Notes: generated by a model not told the origin, from the letters alone. A stretch of 64,000 nucleotides of DNA from Photobacterium profundum (GCF_003026285.1 NZ_PYOD01000003.1:124001-188000), one strand, 5' to 3'. Positions 52,035-61,640 are shown, counted from the stretch's first letter. Numbers and translations are program-made.

Positions 52035-54956
52035 ATGATGTTAAGTAGTAAATATAAGCCTGCAAAGCAGCTTTTTCTGTTGATGTTAGTGCTGTTGAGT
52101 CAATCGGTATTTGGCTCAGAGAAAAGCAGCTCAATGTTGTTTAGTCAGGAAAAAACACAAATTATTAGCGCTAATTTTGATGCCGGAAGTGTCAGTATTC
52201 TTGATCGAGAAACGGGTGCGTTGGTCAATGAATCAACCATTGGTCGAGACATTCGACGCATTGCGCTGACCAATGATGGCAAATTGTTATTGGCGACTGA
52301 TTATTTAAATGATCAGGTTGTTCTTCTTGATGCTAAAACATTACAAACTAAACAAGTAACAGCTGTACCTTCTCGTCCTTTTGGGGTGGTATTTGATGCG
52401 TTGAACCAGCAATTTTATGTAACCAGTTTTGAACGCGATAAGCTGCTAGTCATAAATCGACAGGGAGATATCACACAAACGCTTGATACAGCATCAACGC
52501 CTCGTGGTCTAGCTTTGACGGACGATGGTCGCCTGCTGGTGACGCATTCGCTGTCTGGTCAGGTTTCTATTTATGATGTAACCAAGAAACAGCCAAAATT
52601 GACTAAAACGATTCAATTAGTGGATAGTGAGGCCGACTCGGTTAAAACAAACCCTCAGGGCAAACCTCGTTTACTGGATAACATTGTAATTTCTCCTGAC
52701 GGTACTCAGGCTTGGTTGCCTCATGTCTTGTGGTCGTTCGGGCATGACTTTCAGTTTCAGTCGACAGTCTTTCCAACGATTTCTCTTTTAGACCTGACGG
52801 TTGGCGATGAACATGAAATCATTGATGAGCGTAAGCAGTTATTTAAGCAAATTAATATAATAGAAAGTGGCAACCGAGTACGTATTGTCTCTAACCCACA
52901 TGATGGCGCCTTTACCGATGATGGTAAAAAGGTCATTTTCACCCTTGCAGGCTCAGAAGACCTGATGGTGTTTGATTTATCGCGGCAAGGTAAGAAGAAC
53001 AAAAAACGTCACCGTCGTAAGAAGTTTCAAGGTGGGGTTAAAGCAACTCAAATATACCGTAATGTTCCCGGCAATAACCCAAGAGGTCTATTGATTAATG
53101 GACGAGAGCTTTATGTACAAAACGCGATGTCATTAGACATTGCTAAGTTTGATACTGGGGCTGCGGGCCCATTTGCCAAGGTTAAATTAACGCAAGCCAA
53201 TTTTGCTGATTTGGTGAAGGCAGATCCACTACCGAAGCAGCTTCGTGAAGGTAAAACTTTATTTAACAGTGCCAATATTGCAGATTCTCCGAACTTCCCA
53301 ATGGCAGGAGACTTTTGGATGAGCTGTAATTCCTGTCATTTGGATGGCTTTAATTTTACCAATCGCCAGTTAATGGAAGATGGTAAAAAAGATCGGTTTA
53401 GCAACGCGGTGACGGGTCACGTCGATGTTAGAAAGATGATTGCAGGTGATGTAATTGGTGCATATATCGACATTATTCAAAAGACACAGGGCGGAATGGG
53501 CGGTGATCCAAGAGAGGATGCTTTACCTCTTATCAGCGTAGAAAGCCCGCCACTTGAAGCGGCAAAAATGATGTCTGCATTGAATGAATATGTTCGAGCC
53601 CCTGAAAACTTACCTTATCTTTCAACATGGCTTCGACTTGATGATAGAAAACGTTATACACACCCTGACGAATGGGTGAACTCGGCAGAGTGTGCTGATT
53701 GTCATACTACCATTTATGACCAGTGGGCAGATTCTAACCATGGTATGAACATGGATCATCCGTACTATCGGTTCCAAGAAGATGTTGCTGCACAAAGCGA
53801 AGGGGAAGAGTTTCGGGTACTTTGCCGAGGTTGCCATGCACCGCAAATGGTGATTAACAACGATACGAAAGCGTTGTCAGGTTTTGGCGATATGTACAGT
53901 AAAGGTGGACAAGATTTAAAAGAAGCATTCGCACATGGAAAATCTGTGAGTGAACGTGGAACAGGCTGTGTTTTCTGTCATCGGGTAACCAAAGCTGAAA
54001 ATGCTGGTGGTAATACAGACATGACCGTTAACATTAAAGATCGCGAGAGTTATGTCTTTGAAGATGCAAAAAATAGCATGCTGAAATGGTTGTCTGAAAA
54101 ACAGATTAATGCACTTCCAGCGAAGCATAAAGCATCGTATTCAAATCCTGATTTGTACCAGAGTTCGTTATATTGCGCGACATGCCATAATGAATTTACA
54201 ACAGGTCAGGGGGCAAATGTTAACGACAACTTTGGTGAGTGGCTGGCATCACCTTTTAATGCCCCCGATGACCCGAAGAAAAATAAAACCTGTATCGATT
54301 GCCACATGACCCAAGATGTAACTGATTTTGATAATCGCGTTGGTGGTCAATCAACAAATGATGGACCAGTAAAATCGAACTTACGTTCACATCATCTAGT
54401 GGGAGGGAACTATTACTTCACTGGGATGCGTAATCCAGAACACAAGAAAATGAGTATCGACATACTCAAAACGGCATTAACCCTTTCAGTAAACAAAGAT
54501 GGTAATCAATTTATAGCTAACGTTACTAATGTTAATTCCGGGCATGATATGCCGGGTGGTGCAAGGCGGCAGGTTTGGCTAGAAGTTATTGTGACTGACG
54601 TAAATGGAAAAACCGTATATACCAGTGGTGTAATGAAAGATGGTTATATACCGAAAGATGCGCGTAAATTCATTAAAGTCGGTGTCGATAAAGACGGCAA
54701 GCCTGTCGGTCTACGTTTTTGGCGCTATGTGAAAATTGGTAAAGATACGAGAATTAAGTCGGGTGAAACGCGTAGCGAGCGCTTTGAATTACCTCAAGAT
54801 CTACAATATCCGATTACAGTGTCAACACGTGTTCTTTATCAAGTCTTTGCGAAGGGGCTTACAGAGAAGGTGCGTGACGCATATCCAGATGAAAACATTC
54901 CTGAACCAGAAGTGGTTGAGTTGGAAAAAGTAGTGCAAACGTATAATCAAAACTGA
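52035..54956 (+). CDS. Beta-propeller/hexahaem cytochrome c fusion protein
   Basis: A roughly 973-residue exported protein. After a signal peptide (ending SVFGS) a YVTN-type beta-propeller spans about residues 40-400 (repeats such as GRDIRRIALTNDGKLLLATD and STPRGLALTDDGRLLVTHS). It is followed by six CXXCH haem sites at 435, 557, 601, 649, 718 and 757, counted from the upstream GTG at 52023. Sites 2-6 resemble cytochrome c554-like multihaem domains; site 1 (CNSCHLDG) is in a MauG-like context. A basic stretch (KKNKKRHRRKK) links propeller and haem part. It likely exchanges electrons in the periplasm with the b-type protein or iron. Start among GTG 52023, ATG 52035 or 52038 is uncertain. Confidence 0.82.
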   Translation: MMLSSKYKPAKQLFLLMLVLLSQSVFGSEKSSSMLFSQEKTQIISANFDAGSVSILDRETGALVNESTIGRDIRRIALTNDGKLLLATDYLNDQVVLLDAKTLQTKQVTAVPSRPFGVVFDALNQQFYVTSFERDKLLVINRQGDITQTLDTASTPRGLALTDDGRLLVTHSLSGQVSIYDVTKKQPKLTKTIQLVDSEADSVKTNPQGKPRLLDNIVISPDGTQAWLPHVLWSFGHDFQFQSTVFPTISLLDLTVGDEHEIIDERKQLFKQINIIESGNRVRIVSNPHDGAFTDDGKKVIFTLAGSEDLMVFDLSRQGKKNKKRHRRKKFQGGVKATQIYRNVPGNNPRGLLINGRELYVQNAMSLDIAKFDTGAAGPFAKVKLTQANFADLVKADPLPKQLREGKTLFNSANIADSPNFPMAGDFWMSCNSCHLDGFNFTNRQLMEDGKKDRFSNAVTGHVDVRKMIAGDVIGAYIDIIQKTQGGMGGDPREDALPLISVESPPLEAAKMMSALNEYVRAPENLPYLSTWLRLDDRKRYTHPDEWVNSAECADCHTTIYDQWADSNHGMNMDHPYYRFQEDVAAQSEGEEFRVLCRGCHAPQMVINNDTKALSGFGDMYSKGGQDLKEAFAHGKSVSERGTGCVFCHRVTKAENAGGNTDMTVNIKDRESYVFEDAKNSMLKWLSEKQINALPAKHKASYSNPDLYQSSLYCATCHNEFTTGQGANVNDNFGEWLASPFNAPDDPKKNKTCIDCHMTQDVTDFDNRVGGQSTNDGPVKSNLRSHHLVGGNYYFTGMRNPEHKKMSIDILKTALTLSVNKDGNQFIANVTNVNSGHDMPGGARRQVWLEVIVTDVNGKTVYTSGVMKDGYIPKDARKFIKVGVDKDGKPVGLRFWRYVKIGKDTRIKSGETRSERFELPQDLQYPITVSTRVLYQVFAKGLTEKVRDAYPDENIPEPEVVELEKVVQTYNQN

Positions 54957-55000
54957 TCGGTTAGGGTTGATATGATCAGTTGAACGACGTTGTAAATGCT

Positions 55001-55035
55001 AAAAGCCGAGTACATTCAATGTACTCGGCTTTTTT
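55001..55035 (+). terminator. Terminator of the iron/cytochrome operon
   Basis: A 15-bp stem (AAAAGCCGAGTACAT / ATGTACTCGGCTTTT) with a 3-nt loop and a T-run, 45 bp after the cytochrome stop. The remaining gap to 55290 shows no further feature I can support. Confidence 0.92.
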
Positions 55036-55290
55036 ATTACGTATGAACAAGTTATAGTCGATTTTATGACTCGACCAAATTTAACAGCTCACGACCACGA
55101 ATGGACTTTCATCTCCAGCAAGTTTTTGTCCCATTGTGTTTCAATGTAATTATTCAGTAGCAGGGGAAGGTAGCCAGTTTGGTATACTATTTTTTATAGA
55201 CAAGTACCTATCAATTTCAGGCTTCACCAGAAATAATTAGCAGATAGAGCCAGAATTGGTTACTCAAAGTTAAAAAAGGAAGTTTAATAA

Positions 55291-56823
55291 ATGTCTGTGT
55301 TCCAACGTATTCATATAACCCTATTCTTTGTCGCTATTCTCACTGGGTGCGCATCACTTCCCGAAGAGGTTAATCATCCTAATGAGCCTGTAGCCACTCC
55401 ATTAACGAGTACATTGTCCGAATTGAGTGACATTTATCAGCTTCAACAGTCTACTCAAGAAACGAGTGCGATTCTGCTGCAAGATATAGGCTGGGACGCA
55501 TTGGCGCAGCGGTTGGCATTAATCGAAACCGCCGAACACAGTATCGATATTCAGTATTACATATGGAATTCAGATGCTTCGGGTCACTACCTAGCAAACC
55601 GTTTGATAGCGGCTGCAGATCGTGGTGTTAAAGTCCGTGTAATGCTGGATGATATTAATCTTAATGAACGAGAGGATCTGCTCGTTGCTCTTGATTCTCA
55701 TCCTCAAATCGAGATCCGTATATTTAATCCTATCCCAACTCGTCGTGGCGTCACAAAGTGGCTAAATTTCTTAGGTGATTTCTCTCGTCTAAACCGCCGC
55801 ATGCACAATAAATCATTTACCGTTGATGGTGCTTTTTCCATTGTTGGTGGGCGTAATATCGGTGATGAATATTTTGACCTTTCTGATGAAATCAATTTTC
55901 GTGACCGCGATGTATTGGTAATGGGCTCGGTAGTTACCGACATCCAAGCTAGCTTTGGAGAATACTGGGACAGCCGTTGGTCTTACCCAGTCGATTTACT
56001 GGGAGGTGAAGTCGCACCATATAAGCCAGTGTTAGATGCGATTGCCGCGCCTAGTTACAAGAATTATCCCGCCTTGCCAGAAGGAAGTAAGGCAGCAAAT
56101 CGATTCTTAAAAGATTTAATGGGTGAGATGACTTGGGTTCAAGCTCGTTTTGTTTCTGACCGACCAGTACCAGTCGACGAAGATAACACCAGTGAACCGA
56201 AGGCGACTGCCAGAGTATTGGCTGAACTAGCTCGTGAATCTGAGCAAGAAATATTATTGGAATCTGCATACCTCATATTTGATGATCGTCAATTAGAAGA
56301 GGTGCAGAAATTGACTAGTAATGGCGTTCAGATAACAGCATTGACCAATTCAATGGCCTCTAATGATCTAACAACTAACCACTCTGGCTACGCAGGTCGA
56401 CGTCAGGACATGCTTGAACACGGCATACAGTTGTTTGAGTTGAAACCAGACACTAATCTGTGTGAAGAATCTACTCGAGACGTGTCTAAATGCGCTCCGA
56501 CCTTAGCTTATGGTCTTCATGCTAAGTCTGCTGTTTTTGACAGACGCGTGGCTAGCATCGGCTCTTTTAACTTCAACTTACGTTCAACCTACCTTAACAC
56601 CGAGTCTATTCTAGTCATTGAAAATCAAAGTGTTGCTGAAAGTCTTGCTGATGATATAGAACAGGCGATGAACGAGGATAATAGCTGGCGATTGAAATTA
56701 CAAGAAGGCGAAGTCCGTTGGTATTCAGGTCAAAAAAGCTGGGAAAGCGAACCAGAGACAGGCCGATGGGAGCGATTTCAATCACGCTTCTTACAGTTAT
56801 TACCAATAGAGAAGTACTTGTGA
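55291..56823 (+). CDS. clsC: Phospholipase D-family cardiolipin synthase (ClsC/YmdC-like)
   Basis: A 510-residue lipoprotein-like protein: signal with lipobox LTGC (cysteine near 19), then two HKD motifs, MHNKSFTVDGAFSIVGGRN and LHAKSAVFDRRVASIGSFN, each H-x-K-x4-D. ClsC-type enzymes make cardiolipin from phosphatidylethanolamine and phosphatidylglycerol. E. coli ClsC works with YmdB, which is not encoded here. The lipobox could anchor the protein at the membrane. An AAGGAAG box precedes the ATG. Confidence 0.85.
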   Translation: MSVFQRIHITLFFVAILTGCASLPEEVNHPNEPVATPLTSTLSELSDIYQLQQSTQETSAILLQDIGWDALAQRLALIETAEHSIDIQYYIWNSDASGHYLANRLIAAADRGVKVRVMLDDINLNEREDLLVALDSHPQIEIRIFNPIPTRRGVTKWLNFLGDFSRLNRRMHNKSFTVDGAFSIVGGRNIGDEYFDLSDEINFRDRDVLVMGSVVTDIQASFGEYWDSRWSYPVDLLGGEVAPYKPVLDAIAAPSYKNYPALPEGSKAANRFLKDLMGEMTWVQARFVSDRPVPVDEDNTSEPKATARVLAELARESEQEILLESAYLIFDDRQLEEVQKLTSNGVQITALTNSMASNDLTTNHSGYAGRRQDMLEHGIQLFELKPDTNLCEESTRDVSKCAPTLAYGLHAKSAVFDRRVASIGSFNFNLRSTYLNTESILVIENQSVAESLADDIEQAMNEDNSWRLKLQEGEVRWYSGQKSWESEPETGRWERFQSRFLQLLPIEKYL

Positions 56824-56838
56824 AGTAAGCTAATTCGC

Positions 56839-56863
56839 AAAGCTCCTAAGTTCAGGAGCTTTT
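56839..56863 (+). terminator. Terminator after the cardiolipin synthase gene
   Basis: AAAGCTCCT pairs with AGGAGCTTT around a 6-nt loop, 16 bp after the stop, with a short T-run. Confidence 0.7.
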
Positions 56864-56917
56864 ACGAGTTATCGTGATCAAGTAGGAACCTGGCTCATAG
56901 ACGTCAAATTTTGAATG

Positions 56918-57523
56918 TTAAGCATCGACAAAAATGACTTCACCGTTAATGAACCCGTCAACAGAACGCTCAAATGCTTTACCAACTAATTTACTTGGTA
57001 CAGGCTCAAAACCAGGCATCATTTCACCATATATATCCCAGGCTTCAGCAAGTACTGTAGGGTTTACTACATTGATCCTTGTATTTCTGGGCATCTCATA
57101 GGCAACACATTTTACAAATGTATCAATGGCTCCACTGGTAGTGGCATCTGCAATGGCGTATGGAATAGGTTTTACATTTAAAATACCGCTTATTAAGGTA
57201 AATGAACCTCGATCAGCAATGTATTTTTGACCGATACGAACTAGGTTAATTTGCCCCATCATTTTGCTCATGACAGTCGTCATCCATTGGGCTTCCGTCA
57301 TTTCTGGAAAGGTGGCATATTCACAAAATCCCACAGTATTGACCACTGCATCAAAGTGTCCCACCTTTTCATACAGTGCTTCAATTGATTTCTCATCGGT
57401 GATATCCACGATATGATCCACATCGCCTGAACGACCCGCTGTAATTACCTTGTGATTCCCCAGGCCTGATAGTGCCGCTTGTCCCATTTTACCTAATGCG
57501 CCAATTAAAATTACTGTCTTCAT
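56918..57523 (-). CDS. Short atypical short-chain dehydrogenase
   Basis: A 201-residue Rossmann protein with GALGKMGQA near the N-terminus and IVDITDEKSIEALYEKVG. The usual Y-x3-K catalytic pair is not seen: the PYAIADAT segment has aspartate where lysine is expected. This fits a group of short SDR proteins whose catalysis is not well known. ATG 57523 follows GGAGAG. It diverges from the LysR gene at 57673 with a 149-bp gap, repeating the SDR/LysR arrangement seen at the left edge. Confidence 0.82.
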   Translation of the reverse strand: MKTVILIGALGKMGQAALSGLGNHKVITAGRSGDVDHIVDITDEKSIEALYEKVGHFDAVVNTVGFCEYATFPEMTEAQWMTTVMSKMMGQINLVRIGQKYIADRGSFTLISGILNVKPIPYAIADATTSGAIDTFVKCVAYEMPRNTRINVVNPTVLAEAWDIYGEMMPGFEPVPSKLVGKAFERSVDGFINGEVIFVDA

Positions 57524-57672
57524 TTTGCTCTCCAATCATTGAATTAATTTGATGGTGAGACTTTACCTATTGCTTAAAACAATTAGAAACAATAGGAAAT
57601 TGTAAGTGATACAAGATATATTGGTTAAGTGAAAGGTGGCAAAGCAAGACTATGTTTATAGTGAGGTAGGCC

Positions 57673-58557
57673 GTGAGTAAATTAGATCGATTAGATATAA
57701 AGCAATTGAGGGTGTTTCAGGCACTTATACGAGAAGAGAACGCCTCTAAAGCAGCAAGCGAACTTGGGTTGACGCAACAAGCGGTTAGTGAGCATCTGAA
57801 AAAACTGAGAGATGTGTTTGATGACAGATTGTTTATTAGGAAAACCAATGGTTTTGTTCCCACGCCATTTGCTGAAGATCTTTCTGCTAAAGTTGACAGG
57901 TTACTGATTGATTTCAATACATTGATTTCACAGACAAACTTTATTCCTCACAAGACTAGGGGGACATTTGTTATCTCTGCAACAGATTATGCTCAGCAGG
58001 TTATTTTACCGAACTTGATAGCAAAGCTGAGGAAACAAGCTCCAAATTTGAAATTGATAGTCAGGGATTTCGAAATAGATAAACTTCATGATTTAATGGA
58101 AAGTGGCAAAGTCAATTTAGCTATCGCCTTTCCAGACTATATTCCTGAGAGCTATAGGGTCGTAAAGCTATTTGAAGAGCATCACGTATGTGTCACATCA
58201 AGTCATTCATCGATATCTAACAAAACACCTTCATTGGCTGAAGTTGCAGCGTTCCCAACCATTATCGCTTCACCTTCTCGTCCTAATTTTAAAGGTTCGA
58301 TTGATGATTGGTTTTCGCAATTTGGCTTAAAAAGAAATGTTGTTATATCGGCTCCCTGTTTTTCTATCGTACCAATGTATCTCGAAACCACTGACTCCAT
58401 AGCGTTTTTACCTTCAAGAGCGATTAAAGGGTTGGATGTAGTAACCATTCCACTTGAGCAGAGTCCTGATAGTTTTGATGTTATTGCCGCTTGGCATTCT
58501 CGGTACAATGACGATCCACTACATAAGTGGGTCATATCATTACTAGAGGTTGATTAG
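57673..58557 (+). CDS. LysR-family transcriptional regulator
   Basis: A 294-residue LysR-type regulator: ASKAASELGLTQQAVSEHLKKLRDVFDDRLFIR is the DNA-binding helix region (given here only as its identity; positions about 22-54). The style (LDIKQLRVFQAL, DRLFIRKTNGFVPT) is that of the NodD/LeuO-related branch. GTG start after GAGGTAGG. It probably controls the divergent dehydrogenase. Confidence 0.88.
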   Translation: MSKLDRLDIKQLRVFQALIREENASKAASELGLTQQAVSEHLKKLRDVFDDRLFIRKTNGFVPTPFAEDLSAKVDRLLIDFNTLISQTNFIPHKTRGTFVISATDYAQQVILPNLIAKLRKQAPNLKLIVRDFEIDKLHDLMESGKVNLAIAFPDYIPESYRVVKLFEEHHVCVTSSHSSISNKTPSLAEVAAFPTIIASPSRPNFKGSIDDWFSQFGLKRNVVISAPCFSIVPMYLETTDSIAFLPSRAIKGLDVVTIPLEQSPDSFDVIAAWHSRYNDDPLHKWVISLLEVD

Positions 58558-58726
58558 TGAGCCTATAAACTATGTTTTTAGTATTAGCTGAGTGTTCAGC
58601 GTTACCTCGCTCTGCGCCCCGCCTCAAATTATCCACGGCAATCCAGTCTTCAATGTCTATTGAGATAGTATTTTGCTAGAAAACGCGCATAATCTTGCTA
58701 TACAACACTCAAAGAAGAAATTACCT

Positions 58727-59113
58727 ATGACTGATTTTCAATATTACTTTCATCAACTTCCTTGTTTTAACTGTAAAAAAACCACAGTAAGCACTGATCT
58801 TGGTTGGTTAACGGCTGCGATGAAAGATAATGTCCTAGCGCAAGTGGCTGCGATTATCGCGCAAGGTAACGTTGAGCCAGATCTTTCGGTGAACGTGACC
58901 TGTACTAAAGACGAAGCGCGTGATTACTTATTGCTGAATTTCTACGGTTACTCAGAAGAAGAACTAGCGAATCAAGTTGAAGCGAAAGATGAGCAAGAAG
59001 TAGCAGATGAAATAGCAGAGCTACTGGCAGAAGGTAACGATGCCGCAGTCTTTGAACACGAAATCGCACTACAAAGTTGTACTGATTGCGACATTGATGA
59101 AGAGTCAAACTAA
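58727..59113 (+). CDS. Small acidic cysteine-containing protein of unknown function
   Basis: A 128-residue protein. It has cysteine pairs near both ends, CFNC at about residues 13-16 and CTDC near 120, which may bind a metal. The middle is rich in glutamate and alanine (EEELANQVEAKDEQEVADEI). ATG 58727 is chosen because an earlier in-frame TTG at 58673 adds a low-complexity, non-conserved-looking head; the Shine-Dalgarno (AAGAAG) is weak. It is monocistronic with its own terminator. Family not recognised. Confidence 0.65.
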   Translation: MTDFQYYFHQLPCFNCKKTTVSTDLGWLTAAMKDNVLAQVAAIIAQGNVEPDLSVNVTCTKDEARDYLLLNFYGYSEEELANQVEAKDEQEVADEIAELLAEGNDAAVFEHEIALQSCTDCDIDEESN

Positions 59114-59170
59114 GCGTAATCATTAAACTTAAACATGCTCATCATACATAACATGATGTTCTATTTATTT

Positions 59171-59207
59171 AAGGCGTTAGCAGAGTAGAGTTTGCTAACG
59201 CCTTTTT
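59171..59207 (+). terminator. Terminator after the small acidic protein gene
   Basis: A 12-bp stem (AAGGCGTTAGCA / TGCTAACGCCTT) with a 10-nt loop and TTTTT tail. Confidence 0.9.
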
Positions 59208-59279
59208 CATTTTTAGTTAAGCACAATTCATGGGGACAGTATTGCTTTTCGCCTATCGCAGCCTCCTATACCTGAGATA

Positions 59280-59380
59280 ATCCATGAAATGCTAATTTAG
59301 CAAAGCCATTGATATGTTTCTGTCCAGCAGTGTGTTAATGGGGCTGTGTCACTCAGAATTGCCCCAAAGTGGGTTGCAAG
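59280..59380. repeat. Diverged repeat, copy 1
   Basis: The stretch with TAATCC, TGCTAA, ATGTTTCTGTCC and GTGTTAATGG...CTGTGTC recurs in the same order at 61549-61640, on the other side of the BCCT gene, with many substitutions. In the remaining 59208-59750 gap there is also a perfect 14-bp inverted repeat (59515-59528 / 59543-59556, ATAGCCTTTCCCTT) without a T-run. Together they look like degraded mobile or repeat DNA; no coding frame is supported. Confidence 0.5.
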
Positions 59381-59750
59381 CATTGATTAGATAGCAGTAG
59401 CGCGGATAGATTTGAGCTATTTGTGATGGTGCAGAATGTGTTGATTCCAGCAATAATTAAAGATATTTCTGTCAGTTCTTTTGATTGTGAAGCCCATGGT
59501 TTCGCAATTCTCCCATAGCCTTTCCCTTTTTTGCAGACAGAGAAGGGAAAGGCTATTGGTTAACATCTAATCAGGCAGCGCCATTTTGTGTTACAATACG
59601 TCGCTTGGGATTGAGCAAAAAGCCATTAATCACCTACAGCGGTGATTTATATCATGTTTGTTTATATGGTGCGGCTAGCCAATCAAGTAGTAACTGGATA
59701 TGGAGTTGGTCCTTGTATTCGTTGATTCGGGTATGTGAACATCATAATTT

Positions 59751-61355
59751 ATGGGTTTTAAATCAAAAAAGTACAGTATTGATTCTACTGATTATCAAGT
59801 TGGTCAAGATAACATCAGTAAATGGGGCATGGATGTCCACAACACAGTTTTCGTAGCCTCAGTCGGCTTATCTATTCTCTTCATTGTCACCCTTCTCGCA
59901 TTACCGCCAGCAGATGCAAAAGCAGCTATTGATTCCATTAAGGGTGCTGTGCTATCAAATTTTGACTTCCTCTTTATGTGGGGAGCCAACATCTTATTAA
60001 TCTTTGCCATTATTATAGCCTTTTCACCTTTAGGTAAAATTCGCTTAGGTGGTGAAAACGCAACGCCAGATTATTCAAAAGCATCTTGGATTTCGATGCT
60101 ATTCGCTGCCGGTATGGGTATTGGACTTATTTTCTGGGGTGTTGCAGAGCCAACCGCGTTCTTTACCAACTGGTTTGGAACTCCACTTAATGTTGAACCT
60201 TTTACAGAGGCGGGTCGTGAACTGGCATTAGGCGCAACCGTCTTCCATTGGGGCTTACATGCATGGGCTATCTATGGCATGACAGCACTTTGCCTTGCCT
60301 ACTTTGTTTACAATAAAGGCTTACCACTCTCAATGCGCTCTGTGTTTTACCCATTATTAGGTGATCGAGTTTGGGGGAAAACAGGTGATGTGATTGATAT
60401 CTTAACGGTATTGGTTACTTTGTTTGGCCTTGCAACGTCTCTTGGTTTAGGGGGCACACAGGCGGCTAGTGGTATCAGCCATGTTTTCGGAATGGAAAAT
60501 AATATCTACCTTCAACAGTCCATTATCGTATTGATTATGGGCTTAGCCATTATTTCTGTTCTGCGTGGTATGGATGGCGGGGTTAAGTTTCTCAGTAACC
60601 TAAATATGGTTATCGCATTTATATTCCTTGGCCTTATTGCTATTTTGAATTTCACTACAGTATTGGATTCCTTAGTAACTGCTGTAACGGGTTATGTAAA
60701 AAACATTATTCCGTTAAGTCAAACCTCGGGTCGTGATGATACAACGTGGTTGCATGGTTGGACTGTGTTCTATTGGGCGTGGTGGGTTGCGTATGCACCT
60801 TTCTTTGGTATGTTTGTAGCTCGTATATCTAAAGGACGCACCGTTCGCGAATTCCTTCTTTGTGTAATGCTTATTCCGACAATGGTAACAACGGCTTGGA
60901 TGTCAATCTTCGGTGGCGTTGCTATTCAACAAGTAATAGATAAAGTTGGGAAATTAGGTGTAGATCAAGGGATTACCGATGTCTCTCTAAGCTTGTTCCA
61001 TATGCTAGATGCTTACCCGTTCGGGGATATTCTATCCTTTATTGCTGTAGCACTGATTATCGTTTTCTTTGTAACAACGTTAGATTCAGGCTCTATCGTT
61101 ATTGATGGTATGACCGCAGGTGGTAAGTTAGAAGTACCAGTGAAACAAAAGGTAGTTTGGGCTGTTATCTCTGGTGCTATCGCAATGGTTATGTTGTGGA
61201 TTGGTGGCACTCAATCTATTCAAGCTCTGCAATCAATCACCATTATTGCAGCAATGCCGTTTACTATTATTCTTCTGTTGGGCAGTGTGAGCCTGTTTAA
61301 AGGGCTGTTGACGGAAGTTAATAAACCTCAGGTATCGACTAACCAAGTTAACTAA
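59751..61355 (+). CDS. BCCT-family betaine/choline/carnitine transporter
   Basis: A 534-residue, 12-helix BCCT transporter. The substrate-site tryptophan segment WTVFYWAWWVAYAPFFGMFVAR is shortened here to its core YWAWWVAYAPF; GMGIGLIFWGVAEP and RISKGRTVREF are further family marks. It imports an osmoprotectant such as glycine betaine. Methionine in GMGIGL, rather than a sodium-site pattern I can confirm, leaves the coupling ion open. The start has no clear Shine-Dalgarno. Confidence 0.92.
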   Translation: MGFKSKKYSIDSTDYQVGQDNISKWGMDVHNTVFVASVGLSILFIVTLLALPPADAKAAIDSIKGAVLSNFDFLFMWGANILLIFAIIIAFSPLGKIRLGGENATPDYSKASWISMLFAAGMGIGLIFWGVAEPTAFFTNWFGTPLNVEPFTEAGRELALGATVFHWGLHAWAIYGMTALCLAYFVYNKGLPLSMRSVFYPLLGDRVWGKTGDVIDILTVLVTLFGLATSLGLGGTQAASGISHVFGMENNIYLQQSIIVLIMGLAIISVLRGMDGGVKFLSNLNMVIAFIFLGLIAILNFTTVLDSLVTAVTGYVKNIIPLSQTSGRDDTTWLHGWTVFYWAWWVAYAPFFGMFVARISKGRTVREFLLCVMLIPTMVTTAWMSIFGGVAIQQVIDKVGKLGVDQGITDVSLSLFHMLDAYPFGDILSFIAVALIIVFFVTTLDSGSIVIDGMTAGGKLEVPVKQKVVWAVISGAIAMVMLWIGGTQSIQALQSITIIAAMPFTIILLLGSVSLFKGLLTEVNKPQVSTNQVN

Positions 61356-61395
61356 TCACGCTTGTTAGTCGTTAGATTAATAATTAGGTTTACAG

Positions 61396-61436
61396 TAAAA
61401 CTCTCTGGTACTTCGTGCTGGGGAGTTTTTTTCTTT
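61396..61436 (+). terminator. Terminator after the BCCT gene
   Basis: AAAACTC pairs with GAGTTTT around a long loop and is followed by TTTCTTTTT, 41 bp after the BCCT stop. Confidence 0.7.
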
Positions 61437-61548
61437 TTAGAAAAGAGACTTAGAGCCACAATTGAGTGGAATTTTGTAGCTCTAAATCTTGATATTACGC
61501 GTTCAATTAGTGTTGGTGATAGGTCTGCGTAGTTGTAATTCATTTCAA

Positions 61549-61640
61549 GGACTAATCCTCATTTTGCTAAATTGGTTAAATTACTGACATGCTTCTGTCC
61601 AAAGGCGTGTTAATGGAAGCCTGTGTCTCATTGTGATTAT
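61549..61640. repeat. Diverged repeat, copy 2
   Basis: Shares an ordered set of words with 59280-59380: TAATCC, TGCTAAA, CATGCTTCTGTCC, GTGTTAATGG and CTGTGTCTC. The rest of the 61437-61839 gap is AT-rich with nothing else I can support. Confidence 0.5.
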
